This document shows positions 8,966 through 18,289 of a stretch of 64,000 nt of DNA, one piece after another. Origin of the DNA: Paenibacillus mucilaginosus 3016. Lineage in GTDB: Bacteria > Bacillota > Bacilli > Paenibacillales > NBRC-103111. The notes beneath the pieces are model-generated. The model worked only from the letters and a program-made list of their open reading frames with translations, did not search any database and was not told where the DNA came from. How positions within the stretch are numbered: position 1 is the first letter of the stretch; each line of letters opens with the position of its first letter. Location of the stretch: assembly GCF_000250655.1 (NCBI RefSeq), contig NC_016935.1:5908001-5972000 (forward strand). Reading direction: 5' to 3'. The position numbers and the translations under genes are program-made.

Positions 8966-9958
8966 ATAACTCACGTGACCGGGCCCCTTCCCCCATGCCT
9001 TCCGTACAGGGTGTGAACCGCTGCGGCTCCCCGCCAGCCCCGATACAATCCGTATCGAACTGGACAGATGGGTCCCCTGTTCAGCCTTGCGGACGCAGGC
9101 TTCCCTCCCATGCTCCGGCTGCCCGTCATGCGGACGAGTCAAGTCATGAAAGCCGCCGTTCGGAAAATGAAAACACAAAGGTTTTTGAATCATGGATTCG
9201 GCATATGGGTTTGACAAATGCGGGGGATAAGAAAAAGCAGGAGGCAGCGGATGTGCCGGCGCTTCCCCGGGAGCCGGGGCGGACGGCATCCGCACACATG
9301 CGGAAGTCGATCGTATGATTCATATGCCGCTTAGGGCATAACGGCCGATCAGCCTGTTTCTCCCATTGTAGTTGAAAGAAACTCTTTCTTGCAAGCTTAT
9401 TTGCAGGAAAATGACAAAAAGAACCGTCGGCAGCACATAAACCGCGGAGCAGGGCGCCCGGCCGGGTCTTCCGGTACGGGGCCCGCTGCCGCTTATGCGA
9501 TTCATGGTTCTTCTCATCCCGCTTTGGGTTCTAACCTTTTTTGGAACTCTCTCTATAAGCATGAGAATAACACGGGATTATGACGTGAACATGAACGGAA
9601 GCTGAAGATGCGCTGAAAAAAAACAGGCTCCGCCCCCCGCGTTCATCCGGTCGACATTCAAGCTTCCCGGCACCCTTTCAGCTTTCGTCGAAATTTGGTT
9701 TGAAAGCCCTCGTATGGGATAATGAGGAAGACAGCCCCGCTGCATCCGGGATCCCCCGGACTCGGCGCACCCGGCCGTCCGAGGACGCTTCAGCGGTTCT
9801 GCCGGGGCTTTGCCGCAAGCCGGAACGGCCATGACCGCGGCGTATTCCGATCCGGCGGATCGCAAAGGCCGCTCACTCCTTGCCGGCGCCAAGCCCATGG
9901 GACGGTCTGCGGGTATGCCGGCGGACAGGCTGCATGATAATGGATGGGAGGAACAGGC
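8966..9958. other. gene-free region between the lyase and P450 genes
   Basis: About 1 kb without a convincing gene on either strand; open frames here lack ribosome binding sites and have biased composition. It holds a candidate minus-strand promoter with an internal palindrome (9365-9394), which would give the lyase mRNA a leader of about 440 bases. A possible plus-strand promoter for the P450 lies near 9698-9722 (GTTTGA, then GGATAAT), but it is weak. Confidence 0.5.
9365..9394 (-). promoter_or_regulatory. candidate sigma-A promoter with palindromic operator, upstream of the lyase
   Basis: On the minus strand TTGCAA (9394-9389), an 18-base spacer and TACAAT (9370-9365) fit a sigma-A promoter. 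The spacer contains the perfect palindrome GAAAGA-N3-TCTTTC (9374-9388), which a repressor could use to block RNA polymerase. The nearest minus-strand gene is the lyase. Confidence 0.5.
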
Positions 9959-11161
9959 ATGATCCCTTTTTTGACACCCGAAATTCTGCGCAACCCTTAT
10001 CCGATCTATGAAATGATGCGGGCAAGCCAGCCCGTGATGTATATTGAGCCGATGCGGTTCTGGTCCGTGTTCCGCTTCGACCACGTGCGCACCGTGCTCT
10101 CCGACTCCGCCCGGTTCTCTTCGGCCGGCGGCCGTCCGCCCGCTTCGCAGGGGACCCCGGCCCCCGGGCAGCGGGACGGGTTCTCCCTCATCACGACCGA
10201 TCCCCCGCGCCATACCCAGCTGCGCTCGCTGGTCAACCAGGCGTTCACGCCGAAGGCCGTCGCCGCCCTGGAGCCCCGCATCGCCGAGCTGGCCCATGAG
10301 CTGCTGGACCGCGTGTCGGGCACCGGCAAGATCGACCTGATTCAGGACTTCGCCTATCCGCTGCCGGTGATCGTCATCGCGGAGCTGCTCGGCATTCCGA
10401 GCGGGGACCGGGACCGGTTCAAGCATTGGTCCGATGAGGTCGTCGCGTCGGCCGACACCCTTATCGGCGGCTCAGCCTCCGGCTCCCTGCAGGCGCACCG
10501 GGAGATGAACGAATACTTCTCCGGCATCATCGCCGAGCGCCGCAAAGCACCGAAGGACGACCTGATCTCCGCCCTGATCGCCGCCGAGGAGGGAGACTTC
10601 CACCTCTCCGAGGGGGATATCCTCTCGTTCTGCGCGCTGCTGCTGGTCGCCGGCAACGAGACGACGACGAACCTGATCGGCAACGCCGTCCTGACGCTGC
10701 TCGAGCACCCGGAGGAGCTGGCGAAGCTTCGCAGCCGTCCGGAGCTGCTCCCTTCGGCCATCGAGGAAGTGCTGCGCTTCCGCTCCCCCGTCCAGGCGAT
10801 GTTCCGCACGGCGAACGAAGACGTGGAGCTCGGAGGCCAGGTCATTCCGGCCGGCTCCCGTGTCGTCGCCTTCATCGGCTCGGCGAACCGCGACGAGGAG
10901 AAGTTCCCGGATGCCGCCCGCTTCGACATCGAGCGGACGCCGAACGGGCACATCGCCTTCGGCCACGGCATCCACTTCTGCCTCGGCGCGCCGCTCGCCC
11001 GCCTCGAAGCGAGGATCGCGCTTGCGGCCGTGCTGGACCGGCTGCCGGAGCTCGCCCGCGTGAACGACGAGCCGCTGACGCCGGCACGCGGGTTCATCGT
11101 CCACGGCGTGAGCTCCATGCCGCTGCGCTTCCGGCCGCAGGAGCAGGGCGCCCGGCGATGA
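9959..11161 (+). CDS. cytochrome P450 (bacterial CYP107-like)
   Basis: A 400-residue soluble P450 monooxygenase of normal bacterial length. Signature motifs are present: I-helix AGNETTT (oxygen activation), K-helix ExxR in EEVLR, the RF/DIERTPNGHIAFGHG stretch and the haem-binding loop FGHGIHFCLG with the axial ligand C341. There is no membrane anchor or fused reductase, so electrons must come from ferredoxin/reductase partners encoded elsewhere. The start at 9959 (MIPFLTPEI) has GGGAGGAACAGGC directly upstream; an ATG at 9944 overlaps that site. No biosynthetic genes flank it, so the substrate (fatty acid, polyketide or xenobiotic) is unknown. Confidence 0.93.
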   Translation: MIPFLTPEILRNPYPIYEMMRASQPVMYIEPMRFWSVFRFDHVRTVLSDSARFSSAGGRPPASQGTPAPGQRDGFSLITTDPPRHTQLRSLVNQAFTPKAVAALEPRIAELAHELLDRVSGTGKIDLIQDFAYPLPVIVIAELLGIPSGDRDRFKHWSDEVVASADTLIGGSASGSLQAHREMNEYFSGIIAERRKAPKDDLISALIAAEEGDFHLSEGDILSFCALLLVAGNETTTNLIGNAVLTLLEHPEELAKLRSRPELLPSAIEEVLRFRSPVQAMFRTANEDVELGGQVIPAGSRVVAFIGSANRDEEKFPDAARFDIERTPNGHIAFGHGIHFCLGAPLARLEARIALAAVLDRLPELARVNDEPLTPARGFIVHGVSSMPLRFRPQEQGARR

Positions 11162-11427
11162 CCCGCGGGGCACTGCCGCCGGGGGGTGACGCTTTGGGCG
11201 CCGCCTCCCGGCACGCGCAGGATACCCGTAAGGCACAGGCGCAGGGTGCTGCCGCCGAGCATCATCACGCGGGGATCACCCGGCGCCCATACCAGGGGGG
11301 TATCGCGGCGAACAAGCGCTGCGGCGGTGTCTCGTTGGCCCCCCTGCTTGCGGGTTTCTCGCGGGCGCAGCCGCACGGCTCTACTCCATGAGATCAGCTT
11401 CACGCGTCTTACTCGCAGAGCACAAAC

Positions 11428-11470
11428 GCAGGGCCGGCACACCTTCTCGGGGAAGGCGTGCCGGCCCTGC
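11428..11470. terminator. long hairpin between convergent genes, probable terminator
   Basis: A perfect 13-bp stem (GCAGGGCCGGCAC/GTGCCGGCCCTGC) with a further inner pairing CCTTC/GAAGG. No T run follows on either side, so the assignment as a (bidirectional) terminator rests on stem strength and on the position between convergent genes. Confidence 0.55.
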
Positions 11471-11531
11471 TTGCGAGCAGTTCCTGTGCTGGTGCGGAGG
11501 GACAGCCGTCCGGTGAAGAACCCGGACACTC

Positions 11532-11625
11532 AGCGGAACTCAGATGCGTTATGTTCGTTGACGATCGAGCGCTTTGAAACTTAGCGGAACCGGGATTCGC
11601 TATGGACTGCTATTGCACTATTGCA
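11532..11625. repeat. two units of a dispersed ~51-bp repeat
   Basis: AGCGGAACTCAGATGCGTTAT at 11532 and AGCGGAACCGGGATTCGCTAT at 11583 are 51 bases apart. The same core (GAACTC-N-GATGCG-YTAT) recurs with about 51-bp spacing at 42428-42715, so this belongs to a dispersed repeat family. Confidence 0.6.
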
Positions 11626-11690
11626 CGGGTTTGGGCTGAACATGCGAGCCATTCAAAGCCCCCCGACTTCCCCACGGATCTAATTCCGGC

Positions 11691-13430
11691 TTACAGCAGC
11701 CGGATCGTCACCGTATGGTCGAACGGCGTCACGAGATTGATATGCACGCAGCGGCAGTCCGCCGGGTGGACATCTTCGCGGAGTACGGGAAGCCGGTGCT
11801 CGAACGCCCCGCCTTCCAGCTCCAGAGCCGCCTCTGCCACCCGGTACACGGCACGGCCGCCCGTCAGGAAGTGCCGGCCTTCGCCCGCCGGCTGCAGCCC
11901 CTCGCCAGCGAGCTCACCGTCCGCCGCGAACACGAACGTGAGCTGGGCGAGCACGTCTTCCCGCCCGTCGGACTGCACGCGGATCTTCCACTCGCCTGCC
12001 AGGCGGCTCACCTCCGCCTCCAGCCGGTGCTCCTGCAGGTGCGTCATCGGACGATGCTGGTGCGGGAGCAGGTACCACGGCGAGAGGTCCCCTCCGCCGG
12101 GCCGGGCCGGCAGCATCGCCTGAGGTACAGGCCCGTTGTAGCCCTTCTCCGCCGTGCGGGCCAGCCGGTATATCCCGCCGCCCGCGGACTCGAATTCGTC
12201 GAACTTCACGATGCCCGGCTCGAAGGAAGCCGCGAGCTTCACGCCGAGCAGCTTGGCCCTGCCGTGCCTCAGCGAGAGGAAGGACGGCGTGCCTGCCATC
12301 ACGGTGGCGCTCAGGTCCCCGTCGCGGATGCGGACCACCGGCGAGCCGAAGGCCAGATGCATCGAGGAGTGGAGAATGCGCATGCCGTGCCCGGCCGCTT
12401 CCGCCAGCGCCGTATGCTCGCGTACAGGGTGCGTGCCGTTCAGCACGACCTCATAGCGGTCCGGCAGCGGAGTCCGCTCCACGCCTTCGAGGCTGAGCGA
12501 CGGGTCGAGCAGCCACCCGAGCAGCAGGTTGTTGTTGACCGCCTCCGGCTGACGGACGAAGCCGGAGGCGTAATCCGCCATCGAGGCGAGGAGCCCGTCG
12601 CGGTCATGGGCGGCCATCAGCCGGCAGACGAGCGCGTAAGGAGCCGGGTCCGCCGCCTGGCCGAAGTCCTGCCGGCCGGAATAATCCGTGACGACCTCGC
12701 CGCCCGGATGGAACAGATAGGCCATCATCTTCAGGTTGCGGCGCACGTACTCGAGGAGCTCGGGCCTTCCCAGCAGCCGTGCGGTGTGGTAAAGCGCAAT
12801 ATTGCTCACGGCATTGTAGATGCCGTTGCTCCGCTCGGTCCACTCCCCGTCCGCGGTAATGTCCATGCCTTCCGCAAGCCATGCTTCCGCGCGGGCCGCA
12901 AGCTCCGGCCGGCCGAACAGCTCGTGGAGCATCGCAAGCGCTGCGGTGAGCACCCAACGGTGGTTCGGCGTGTGGCAACCGCCCGTATCCATGGCGGGGA
13001 TGGTCCGCTCCAGGAACAGGCGCAGCTTCTCCCTCGCTTCCGCCAGCGGTGTCCACGGGTGCTCCTCGAGCAGCCGGTACACCTGGGCAAGCCCGCCCAC
13101 CACGAAGGCGGTATCGGGCGGCGAGTTGAAATTCGTCGAGCCGAGCGAGACCGTCCCGTCGGGATGCTGGCGGTTCAGGAGAAAATCTGCCGCAAGCCCG
13201 AACGCCTCCAGCAGCCCGCTGTCGTGGTAATAACGCGACTGCGGGTGCACTAGCGCGCATGCCCAGACCGCCATGTAGCGTGGCGTGCCCACGTGGGTGG
13301 GCCGGGCGATGCCGCTCTCATCGCGGATCCCCCCGTAATAGCGGGAAGAAGCGTCCCTGATCTGCTCGCGCAGGGAAGCCTCCGTCCATTCGTCATTCCT
13401 TCGGATCAAGTTCCGGCCTATGGTATCCAA
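11691..13430 (-). CDS. probable alpha/alpha-toroid polysaccharide-active enzyme, unassigned
   Basis: A 579-residue cytoplasmic protein (no signal peptide). The first ~330 residues are helical with periodic aromatic and Asn/His motifs (NFNSPPDTAFVVGG near 100, CHTPNHRWVLTAALAMLHE near 152, NGIYNAVSNIALYHTA near 200), which looks like an alpha/alpha-toroid. The last ~250 are beta-rich, as in heparinase II/III-like and other toroid-plus-sandwich lyases. I cannot place it in a named family. It is the last gene of the ABC-transporter unit, so it probably acts on the imported oligosaccharide. The start is a TTG at 13430 with AAGGGGAA upstream. It starts 113 bases past the stop of the TIM-barrel gene, with no terminator between. 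Confidence 0.6.
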   Translation of the reverse strand: MDTIGRNLIRRNDEWTEASLREQIRDASSRYYGGIRDESGIARPTHVGTPRYMAVWACALVHPQSRYYHDSGLLEAFGLAADFLLNRQHPDGTVSLGSTNFNSPPDTAFVVGGLAQVYRLLEEHPWTPLAEAREKLRLFLERTIPAMDTGGCHTPNHRWVLTAALAMLHELFGRPELAARAEAWLAEGMDITADGEWTERSNGIYNAVSNIALYHTARLLGRPELLEYVRRNLKMMAYLFHPGGEVVTDYSGRQDFGQAADPAPYALVCRLMAAHDRDGLLASMADYASGFVRQPEAVNNNLLLGWLLDPSLSLEGVERTPLPDRYEVVLNGTHPVREHTALAEAAGHGMRILHSSMHLAFGSPVVRIRDGDLSATVMAGTPSFLSLRHGRAKLLGVKLAASFEPGIVKFDEFESAGGGIYRLARTAEKGYNGPVPQAMLPARPGGGDLSPWYLLPHQHRPMTHLQEHRLEAEVSRLAGEWKIRVQSDGREDVLAQLTFVFAADGELAGEGLQPAGEGRHFLTGGRAVYRVAEAALELEGGAFEHRLPVLREDVHPADCRCVHINLVTPFDHTVTIRLL

Positions 13431-13543
13431 GCTGCATTCCCCTTCTCTGTATCGTCTTCACGTGGTTTCTGTATCCTCGTCCCGGACTTCCCGGGTATTC
13501 GTTCTTCCCTATGGCCTCGCCGTCTTCACGCCTGCCCCCCGCT

Positions 13544-14500
13544 TCAGCCCGCCGCACTCTCAAGCGCCTGCAGCCTTCCGGTCAGCAGGCGGTGGCTCTT
13601 GTGGATGTCCTCGGGCAGGCAGGCGGCCTTCAGCTCGTATACCTTGACCTTGGCACAGGCGATCGCCTCCAGATACGGGTCGAAAAACCGCTCCTCCCCG
13701 CTGTGCACATACGGACACCAATGGTCCGACAGCCCCAGGGTTTCATGGATGTGCACGCCATAGATGAAGCGCTTAATCTCTCCGAGCTCCGCCTCGGCAT
13801 CATAGAGTCCCATGCGCTGCATCATCATCGCGTGACCCGTGTCGAGCCACAGGTGCACCGGGGCTCCCTGCAGCCGGCCGCAGATCTCCGCCGCCTCCCG
13901 CAGTGTGGGGATCTGATAGCAGCGCGAGCGCGTTTCGATGCCGACCGCCGCGTTCCATCCCCGCCGCGCCGCCTCTTCGCACACTTCCTCGAGGCTCTCG
14001 GCGATGCGCTGCACATACCTTGGCGCCAGCGCCGATCTGCGTTCCATCATCCGCTCCCAGAGCGCCCGGTACTGCGGCGACTGCGGCCCGTAAGCCTGCC
14101 ACAGCTGCTTCAGCTCCGCATCGATATTGCTCTCGAACGGCACCTCGCCCGGATGAACGACCACCGCTTCCGCGCCGTACCGGTGGGCATATTCCATCGA
14201 CTGCAGGAGCAGGTCCACGGAACGCCTTCGCATCCCCTCGTCGTCATAGCCGAGCATCACCGAATCGGTATCGTACGCCTTGTCGTTCACGAACGGGAAC
14301 ACGTTGTGCACGCTGGAGACGCCGATGTCCCCCCGCTCGATCATCGGCTCGATCGTCTCCAGCAGCTCCTGCGTAATGTTATAGTTGAGCTCCACCCGGC
14401 GGAAGCCGAGGGCCCGGATCTCCTCGATGAGCTCCCGGCCGCCCGTGAGCCTTTTGATATTCCAGCATGTGGAGAACGAATACGCACCCTTGTCTATCAT
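13544..14500 (-). CDS. sugar phosphate isomerase/epimerase-like TIM barrel
   Basis: A 318-residue protein of the xylose-isomerase-like TIM barrel superfamily (AP_endonuc_2 type). Metal-binding candidates are the conserved acidic and histidine positions at strand ends: VVVHPGE, GIETRSRC, HLWLDTGHA and GVHIHET. Proteins of this group isomerise or epimerise sugars and inositols, or act as cyclases on sugar acids. The start at 14500 (MIDKGAYSFS) has AAGGGGAAG seven bases upstream; the ATG at 14521 does not. It lies 80 bases behind the second permease gene and ahead of the toroid enzyme, which fits a role in processing the transported sugar. Confidence 0.8.
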   Translation of the reverse strand: MIDKGAYSFSTCWNIKRLTGGRELIEEIRALGFRRVELNYNITQELLETIEPMIERGDIGVSSVHNVFPFVNDKAYDTDSVMLGYDDEGMRRRSVDLLLQSMEYAHRYGAEAVVVHPGEVPFESNIDAELKQLWQAYGPQSPQYRALWERMMERRSALAPRYVQRIAESLEEVCEEAARRGWNAAVGIETRSRCYQIPTLREAAEICGRLQGAPVHLWLDTGHAMMMQRMGLYDAEAELGEIKRFIYGVHIHETLGLSDHWCPYVHSGEERFFDPYLEAIACAKVKVYELKAACLPEDIHKSHRLLTGRLQALESAAG

Positions 14501-14580
14501 AATCGCTTCCCCTTCCTCCATCTACCGCCGCCATGATAAGTTTTCGTAAATCCAGCCCTTCCGGCAGGAACTCCACACGC

Positions 14581-15453
14581 CTACCCCTTGACTGAGCCAA
14601 GCATGATGCCTGATACAAAATACCTTTGCAGCCAAGGATACACGATCAGGATCGGCACGGTGGCGAAGACGATGCTGGCCGCCTTGAGGCTCTCCGGCAG
14701 CACCTGGATGATCTGCGCCCCCTCCATCTGCATCTGGTCGGTCATCATCGAGTTCATGATGAGCTGGTAGAGCTTCAGCTGCAGGGGATACAGGTTCGTA
14801 TCCGTGATATAGAACAGCGTATCCATGAATCCGTTCCAGCGGTTCACGGCGTAGAAGAGGCTGAGCGTTGCGACAGCCGGCATCGAGAGCGGGAGGATGA
14901 TGCGCACCAGCGTGCCGAAATGGCTGCAGCCGTCGAGCTCCGCCGACTCTTCAAGGCTCTTCGGGATCGAATTAAAGAACGTAATGAGAATGATGAGATA
15001 AAACGGATTGACGAGCAGCGGAAGCACCAGCGACCACAGCGAGTTCACGAGGTGCAGCTGCTTGATCAGGATGTATTCGGGAATGATGCCTCCGCTGAAG
15101 AACATCGTGAAGACGATGAGATACATCGCGATTTTGCGGCCCTTGAGCTCCGTCTTCGTCAGAGGGTAAGCTGCGCAGATCGTCATCACCATGCAGAGCA
15201 CGGTGAATCCGACCGTCAGCCCTACCGTCAGCCCGAGCGAGCGGAGCATCGTCAGATCCGAGAAGACGCGATTGTAGGCTTCGAAGTTCAGGTCGACGGG
15301 AAAGAGCGTAACGGCCCCCGACATAATCGGCCCGTTGGAGCTCAGCGACACCGCTACAATATGCAGGAACGGCGCCAGGCACAGCAGCACGCAGAGCGAC
15401 AGCAGCAGGTAGTTGAGTCCGTCGAACAGACGGTTTCCGAGCTTGGCATTCAT
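14581..15453 (-). CDS. sugar ABC transporter permease, LplC/YtcP type
   Basis: A 290-residue inner-membrane permease of the CUT1 (binding-protein-dependent) family with six predicted membrane segments. The EAA loop that contacts the ATPase is visible as SLEESAELDGCSHFGTLVRI. The C-terminus (QRYFVSGIMLGSVKG) is the typical end of YtcP/LplC proteins. It follows the LplB-type permease by 58 bases and should form a heterodimer with it. No ATPase is encoded nearby; Paenibacillus CUT1 systems of this kind usually share a distant MsmX-type ATPase. Confidence 0.93.
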   Translation of the reverse strand: MNAKLGNRLFDGLNYLLLSLCVLLCLAPFLHIVAVSLSSNGPIMSGAVTLFPVDLNFEAYNRVFSDLTMLRSLGLTVGLTVGFTVLCMVMTICAAYPLTKTELKGRKIAMYLIVFTMFFSGGIIPEYILIKQLHLVNSLWSLVLPLLVNPFYLIILITFFNSIPKSLEESAELDGCSHFGTLVRIILPLSMPAVATLSLFYAVNRWNGFMDTLFYITDTNLYPLQLKLYQLIMNSMMTDQMQMEGAQIIQVLPESLKAASIVFATVPILIVYPWLQRYFVSGIMLGSVKG

Positions 15454-15511
15454 GCGAATCGGCCTCCTTTCGGCTTACGGGCTTCATGGATTTCATACGG
15501 CGGAGCGGCGG

Positions 15512-16474
15512 TCAGATAATGCCTTCGTCCGTCGTTTTCTTCGAGATATAGTTGGAGGTGAGGATGAACACGAGCCCGACCACCGCCTGGAAAAAGCCCA
15601 CGGCCGTCGCGACCGAATATTCCCCGGTCTCCATCCCCATCTTGTACACGAAGGTACTGAGCACCTCTGAGAATTCGCTGACCGTCACGTTGCCGATGAC
15701 GAAGGGCCGCTCGAAGCCAATCTGCACCATCTCGCCGAGCTTCAGAACCAGCAGCACGACGATCGTGGAACGGATCCCCGGCAGCGTGATGTGCCAGATC
15801 CGGGCCAGCCTTCCGGCGCCGTCCACCTCGGCCGCTTCGTACAGCTCCTTGTTGATCGCCGTCATCGCCGCGAGGTAGATGATCGTCCCCCATCCGGCGC
15901 TCTGCCAGATCCCGGTGCCGAGATACGTGAAGAGCCAGTAGTACTTGTCGGAGAGAAACGGAAACGGCCCGAGCCCGAAGCGTTCGAGGAACAGATTGAC
16001 CATCCCCGTATTCGTCGCGAACACCTGGTAGACGATCCCCCCGATAATGACCCAGGAGATAAAATGCGGCAGGTACAGAATCGTCTGCGAAATCTTCTTG
16101 AAGGCCGCGCCCCGCAGCTCGTTCAGCATCACCGCGAGAAGGATCGGCGCCGGGAACGAGAAGACGAGATCGAGAAAGTTCAGCATGAACGTGTTGCGCA
16201 GTGCCAGATAGAACGAATCCATCTTGAAGATGCTCCGGAACGTCTCGAGGCCGATCCACGGACTCTTCGATATCCCCTGGAACAGGTTAAAATCCTTGAA
16301 AGCGATCGTCACGCCGTACATCGGCCCGTACTTGAAGACGATGAAGTAAAGCATCGGCAGCGCCAGCATCGCATAGAGCTGCCAGTAGCGGCCCAGATAC
16401 AGGCCCGCCCCCTTCGCGAGTCCGAGCCTTCTCCGCTCGCCCGCGCGCGGAATCTCCGCCTGCAGATTCTCCAT
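15512..16474 (-). CDS. sugar ABC transporter permease, LplB type
   Basis: A 320-residue CUT1 permease. It opens with the usual LplB pattern (RYWQLYAMLALPMLYFIVFKYGPMYG), has six membrane segments, and carries the EAA loop NKELYEAAEVDGAGRLARIWHITLP. The start at 16474 (MENLQAEI) is chosen for the GGGGAGGG seven bases upstream; the longer frame to 16561 adds a Gly/Pro/Arg-rich stretch unlike the family. It lies 103 bases downstream of the binding protein gene and pairs with the LplC-type permease behind it. Confidence 0.93.
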   Translation of the reverse strand: MENLQAEIPRAGERRRLGLAKGAGLYLGRYWQLYAMLALPMLYFIVFKYGPMYGVTIAFKDFNLFQGISKSPWIGLETFRSIFKMDSFYLALRNTFMLNFLDLVFSFPAPILLAVMLNELRGAAFKKISQTILYLPHFISWVIIGGIVYQVFATNTGMVNLFLERFGLGPFPFLSDKYYWLFTYLGTGIWQSAGWGTIIYLAAMTAINKELYEAAEVDGAGRLARIWHITLPGIRSTIVVLLVLKLGEMVQIGFERPFVIGNVTVSEFSEVLSTFVYKMGMETGEYSVATAVGFFQAVVGLVFILTSNYISKKTTDEGII

Positions 16475-16577
16475 GGTGGTTCCCTCCCCGGGAGCCGGGT
16501 GCGGCCGTGCCCCGGGTCTTCCGCCCGGACAGCCGCATCCCCGCCCTTTTTTGTCATTCACCCTCGGCCGGTCCGCC

Positions 16578-18170
16578 TTATTTCTTCATCGCCTTGTAGG
16601 CTTCGGTTCTTTCCTTGCGGATCTCTTCGCCGCCGCTGTTCATATAGTCCTTGAGCAGGCTGTCATACACCCCGTCGAACGCCTCGGGCTTCGCCATCAC
16701 CGACTTCACGAGCAGCTCGTCGTACTTGTCGTGCAGGGCGTTGCCGTATTTGACTTCCGCGGCAATCGGCCGGTCGAAGCGGACCGGCGGGAGACCGGCG
16801 GCGAGGCCGTGCTGGAATGCCAGTGCCGCATCTTCGGCGTCCTGGCCCTTCAGGCTCACCGTCATCGACTTGAGATTGAGCTCGGAGCTGCCGAAGTCGA
16901 TGCCGTTGGCCACAAGGCGCAGGTCGCCGGCATTGTAGAGCCGGTTCTTCGTCTCGGTATCGTCCTTGATGACCGGCACGCCGTCCTTCAGCGTATAATT
17001 CGTGCCCTCGATACCGCTCGACAGGGTGATCAGCACGTCCTTCGCCGCCATCCAGTTCAGGTATTTGACGGCCTCCGCCGCCTTCGTGCTGCTCTTCGGA
17101 ATCATGATGTACATGCCCGCCGGCTGATAGGACGGCTTGACGTGCTTGCCCTCCGCATTCGTATACGGATCGACCGGCTTCACCTTCGCGTCCGGCACAT
17201 TCTTGCGCAGCACGCCCAGAATATCCGGCGCCGTGCCGTAGCTCGCCCCCGCATCCTCCGCGTACATGCCGACTTTGCCCGTCATGATGTCCTGCTGGAG
17301 CTTCTTCTTGTCCTTGTCGAGCGCAAAGTCCGGCGACATCAGCCCTTCATTGTACAGCTTGTTCAGGAAGCGGATGCCTTCCTTGTGCCCCGGGAGCAGG
17401 AGCGGGTTATCCCGCGAGCCGAGCTGCTGGAGCATCGTGTACTTTTCTTCCTCCGTCGTCTTCTGGATAAAAGGCCAGATGATCGGCTCGTAGGAAGCCG
17501 GGGCCAGCGAGAAGCCGAGCGGGATCGTCTGCGGGCCGCCGGGCTGCTTCTCCTTGAACGCCTTGAGCGCGGCATACACTTCCTCCGTCGTCTTCGGAAG
17601 CGCGAGGCCGAGCTTATCGAGCCAGTCCTGGCGGATCATCGAGGAGTATTTGCCGAGGTACGCCCGCTTCGCCGGGATCGCATACTGCACGCCGTCGAAT
17701 TTGCCGTAAGCGAGCGTATCCTCTCCAAGGTAGGACTTCAGATTCGGCCCGTGCTCGTCGATCAGCTTGCCGAGATCGGTAAGTCCTCCCTGCTTCACGT
17801 ACTTATATACAAGGTTGGAATCGTAGGTGAACACGATATCGGGCGCATCGCCGCTCGCCATAAGCACATTGAGCTTCTCGATCTCCTGGGATCTCGGAAC
17901 GGGAATGAACTCGAGCTTGATGTTGTTCGGCTTGCCGAAGGTCTCCTGGATCCACTGGGTGTTGTCATTGTTCGTCGCGGTCTTGCCGGCCGGGGAGTTG
18001 CCCCGGTCGAAGATCTCCACCTTAAGTGTGACCGGCCCCGAGCCTGAGCCTGCTCCCGCACCCTGCGCGCCCGCAGCACCCTGCGGCTGGGCACTGTCCG
18101 AACAGCCCGCGAGCAGCCCTGTTGTGAGTACGGCCGACATGACGGCTGCGCTCCCTCTTCTCCAATTCAT
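16578..18170 (-). CDS. extracellular sugar-binding lipoprotein, LplA type
   Basis: A 530-residue solute-binding protein of the CUT1 system. The signal peptide ends in the lipobox TTGLLAGCSDS, so the mature protein is tethered to the membrane. The family's motifs follow: VEIFDRGNSPAGKTATNND near residue 50, GDAPDIVFTYDS near 110 and KSSTKAAEAVKYLNWMA in the C-terminal lobe. The ligand, probably an oligosaccharide or uronide, cannot be read from sequence. It heads the transport operon (binding protein, two permeases, isomerase-like protein, toroid enzyme), 262 bases behind the regulator gene. Confidence 0.93.
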   Translation of the reverse strand: MNWRRGSAAVMSAVLTTGLLAGCSDSAQPQGAAGAQGAGAGSGSGPVTLKVEIFDRGNSPAGKTATNNDNTQWIQETFGKPNNIKLEFIPVPRSQEIEKLNVLMASGDAPDIVFTYDSNLVYKYVKQGGLTDLGKLIDEHGPNLKSYLGEDTLAYGKFDGVQYAIPAKRAYLGKYSSMIRQDWLDKLGLALPKTTEEVYAALKAFKEKQPGGPQTIPLGFSLAPASYEPIIWPFIQKTTEEEKYTMLQQLGSRDNPLLLPGHKEGIRFLNKLYNEGLMSPDFALDKDKKKLQQDIMTGKVGMYAEDAGASYGTAPDILGVLRKNVPDAKVKPVDPYTNAEGKHVKPSYQPAGMYIMIPKSSTKAAEAVKYLNWMAAKDVLITLSSGIEGTNYTLKDGVPVIKDDTETKNRLYNAGDLRLVANGIDFGSSELNLKSMTVSLKGQDAEDAALAFQHGLAAGLPPVRFDRPIAAEVKYGNALHDKYDELLVKSVMAKPEAFDGVYDSLLKDYMNSGGEEIRKERTEAYKAMKK

Positions 18171-18259
18171 CCTTCATCCACCCCTTCTTCGTGTATCGCC
18201 GAACCTTTGGTACCGCTGTCATTGTTCTGCGGCACCGGAAGGCCGGCGGGAATATCCCT

Positions 18260-18289
18260 GTTATAACCGGGGCTTGCCGGAAGAAGCAA
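18260..18289 (-). promoter_or_regulatory. weak candidate promoter for the sugar-binding protein gene
   Basis: On the minus strand TTGCTT (18289-18284), 18 bases and TATAAC (18265-18260) make a plausible sigma-A promoter about 90 bases upstream of the binding protein start. The match is moderate and no operator is obvious. Confidence 0.3.

Larger units (their letters stand above)
11162..11690. other. gene-free region downstream of the P450
   Basis: About 530 bases between convergent genes. It holds a long perfect hairpin (11428-11473) and two units of the roughly 51-bp repeat (11532-11625) that recurs near 42.5 kb. No open frame here has a ribosome binding site or a recognisable product. Confidence 0.55.

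Noticed and set aside
9209..9245. Plus-strand promoter starting with TTGACA
   Set aside because: No acceptable -10 box lies 16-18 bases downstream and no gene follows closely.
10354..11529. A minus-strand open frame opposite the P450 that extends into the gene-free region
   Set aside because: Ser/Arg-rich antisense translation without a ribosome site; the P450 strand carries all family motifs.
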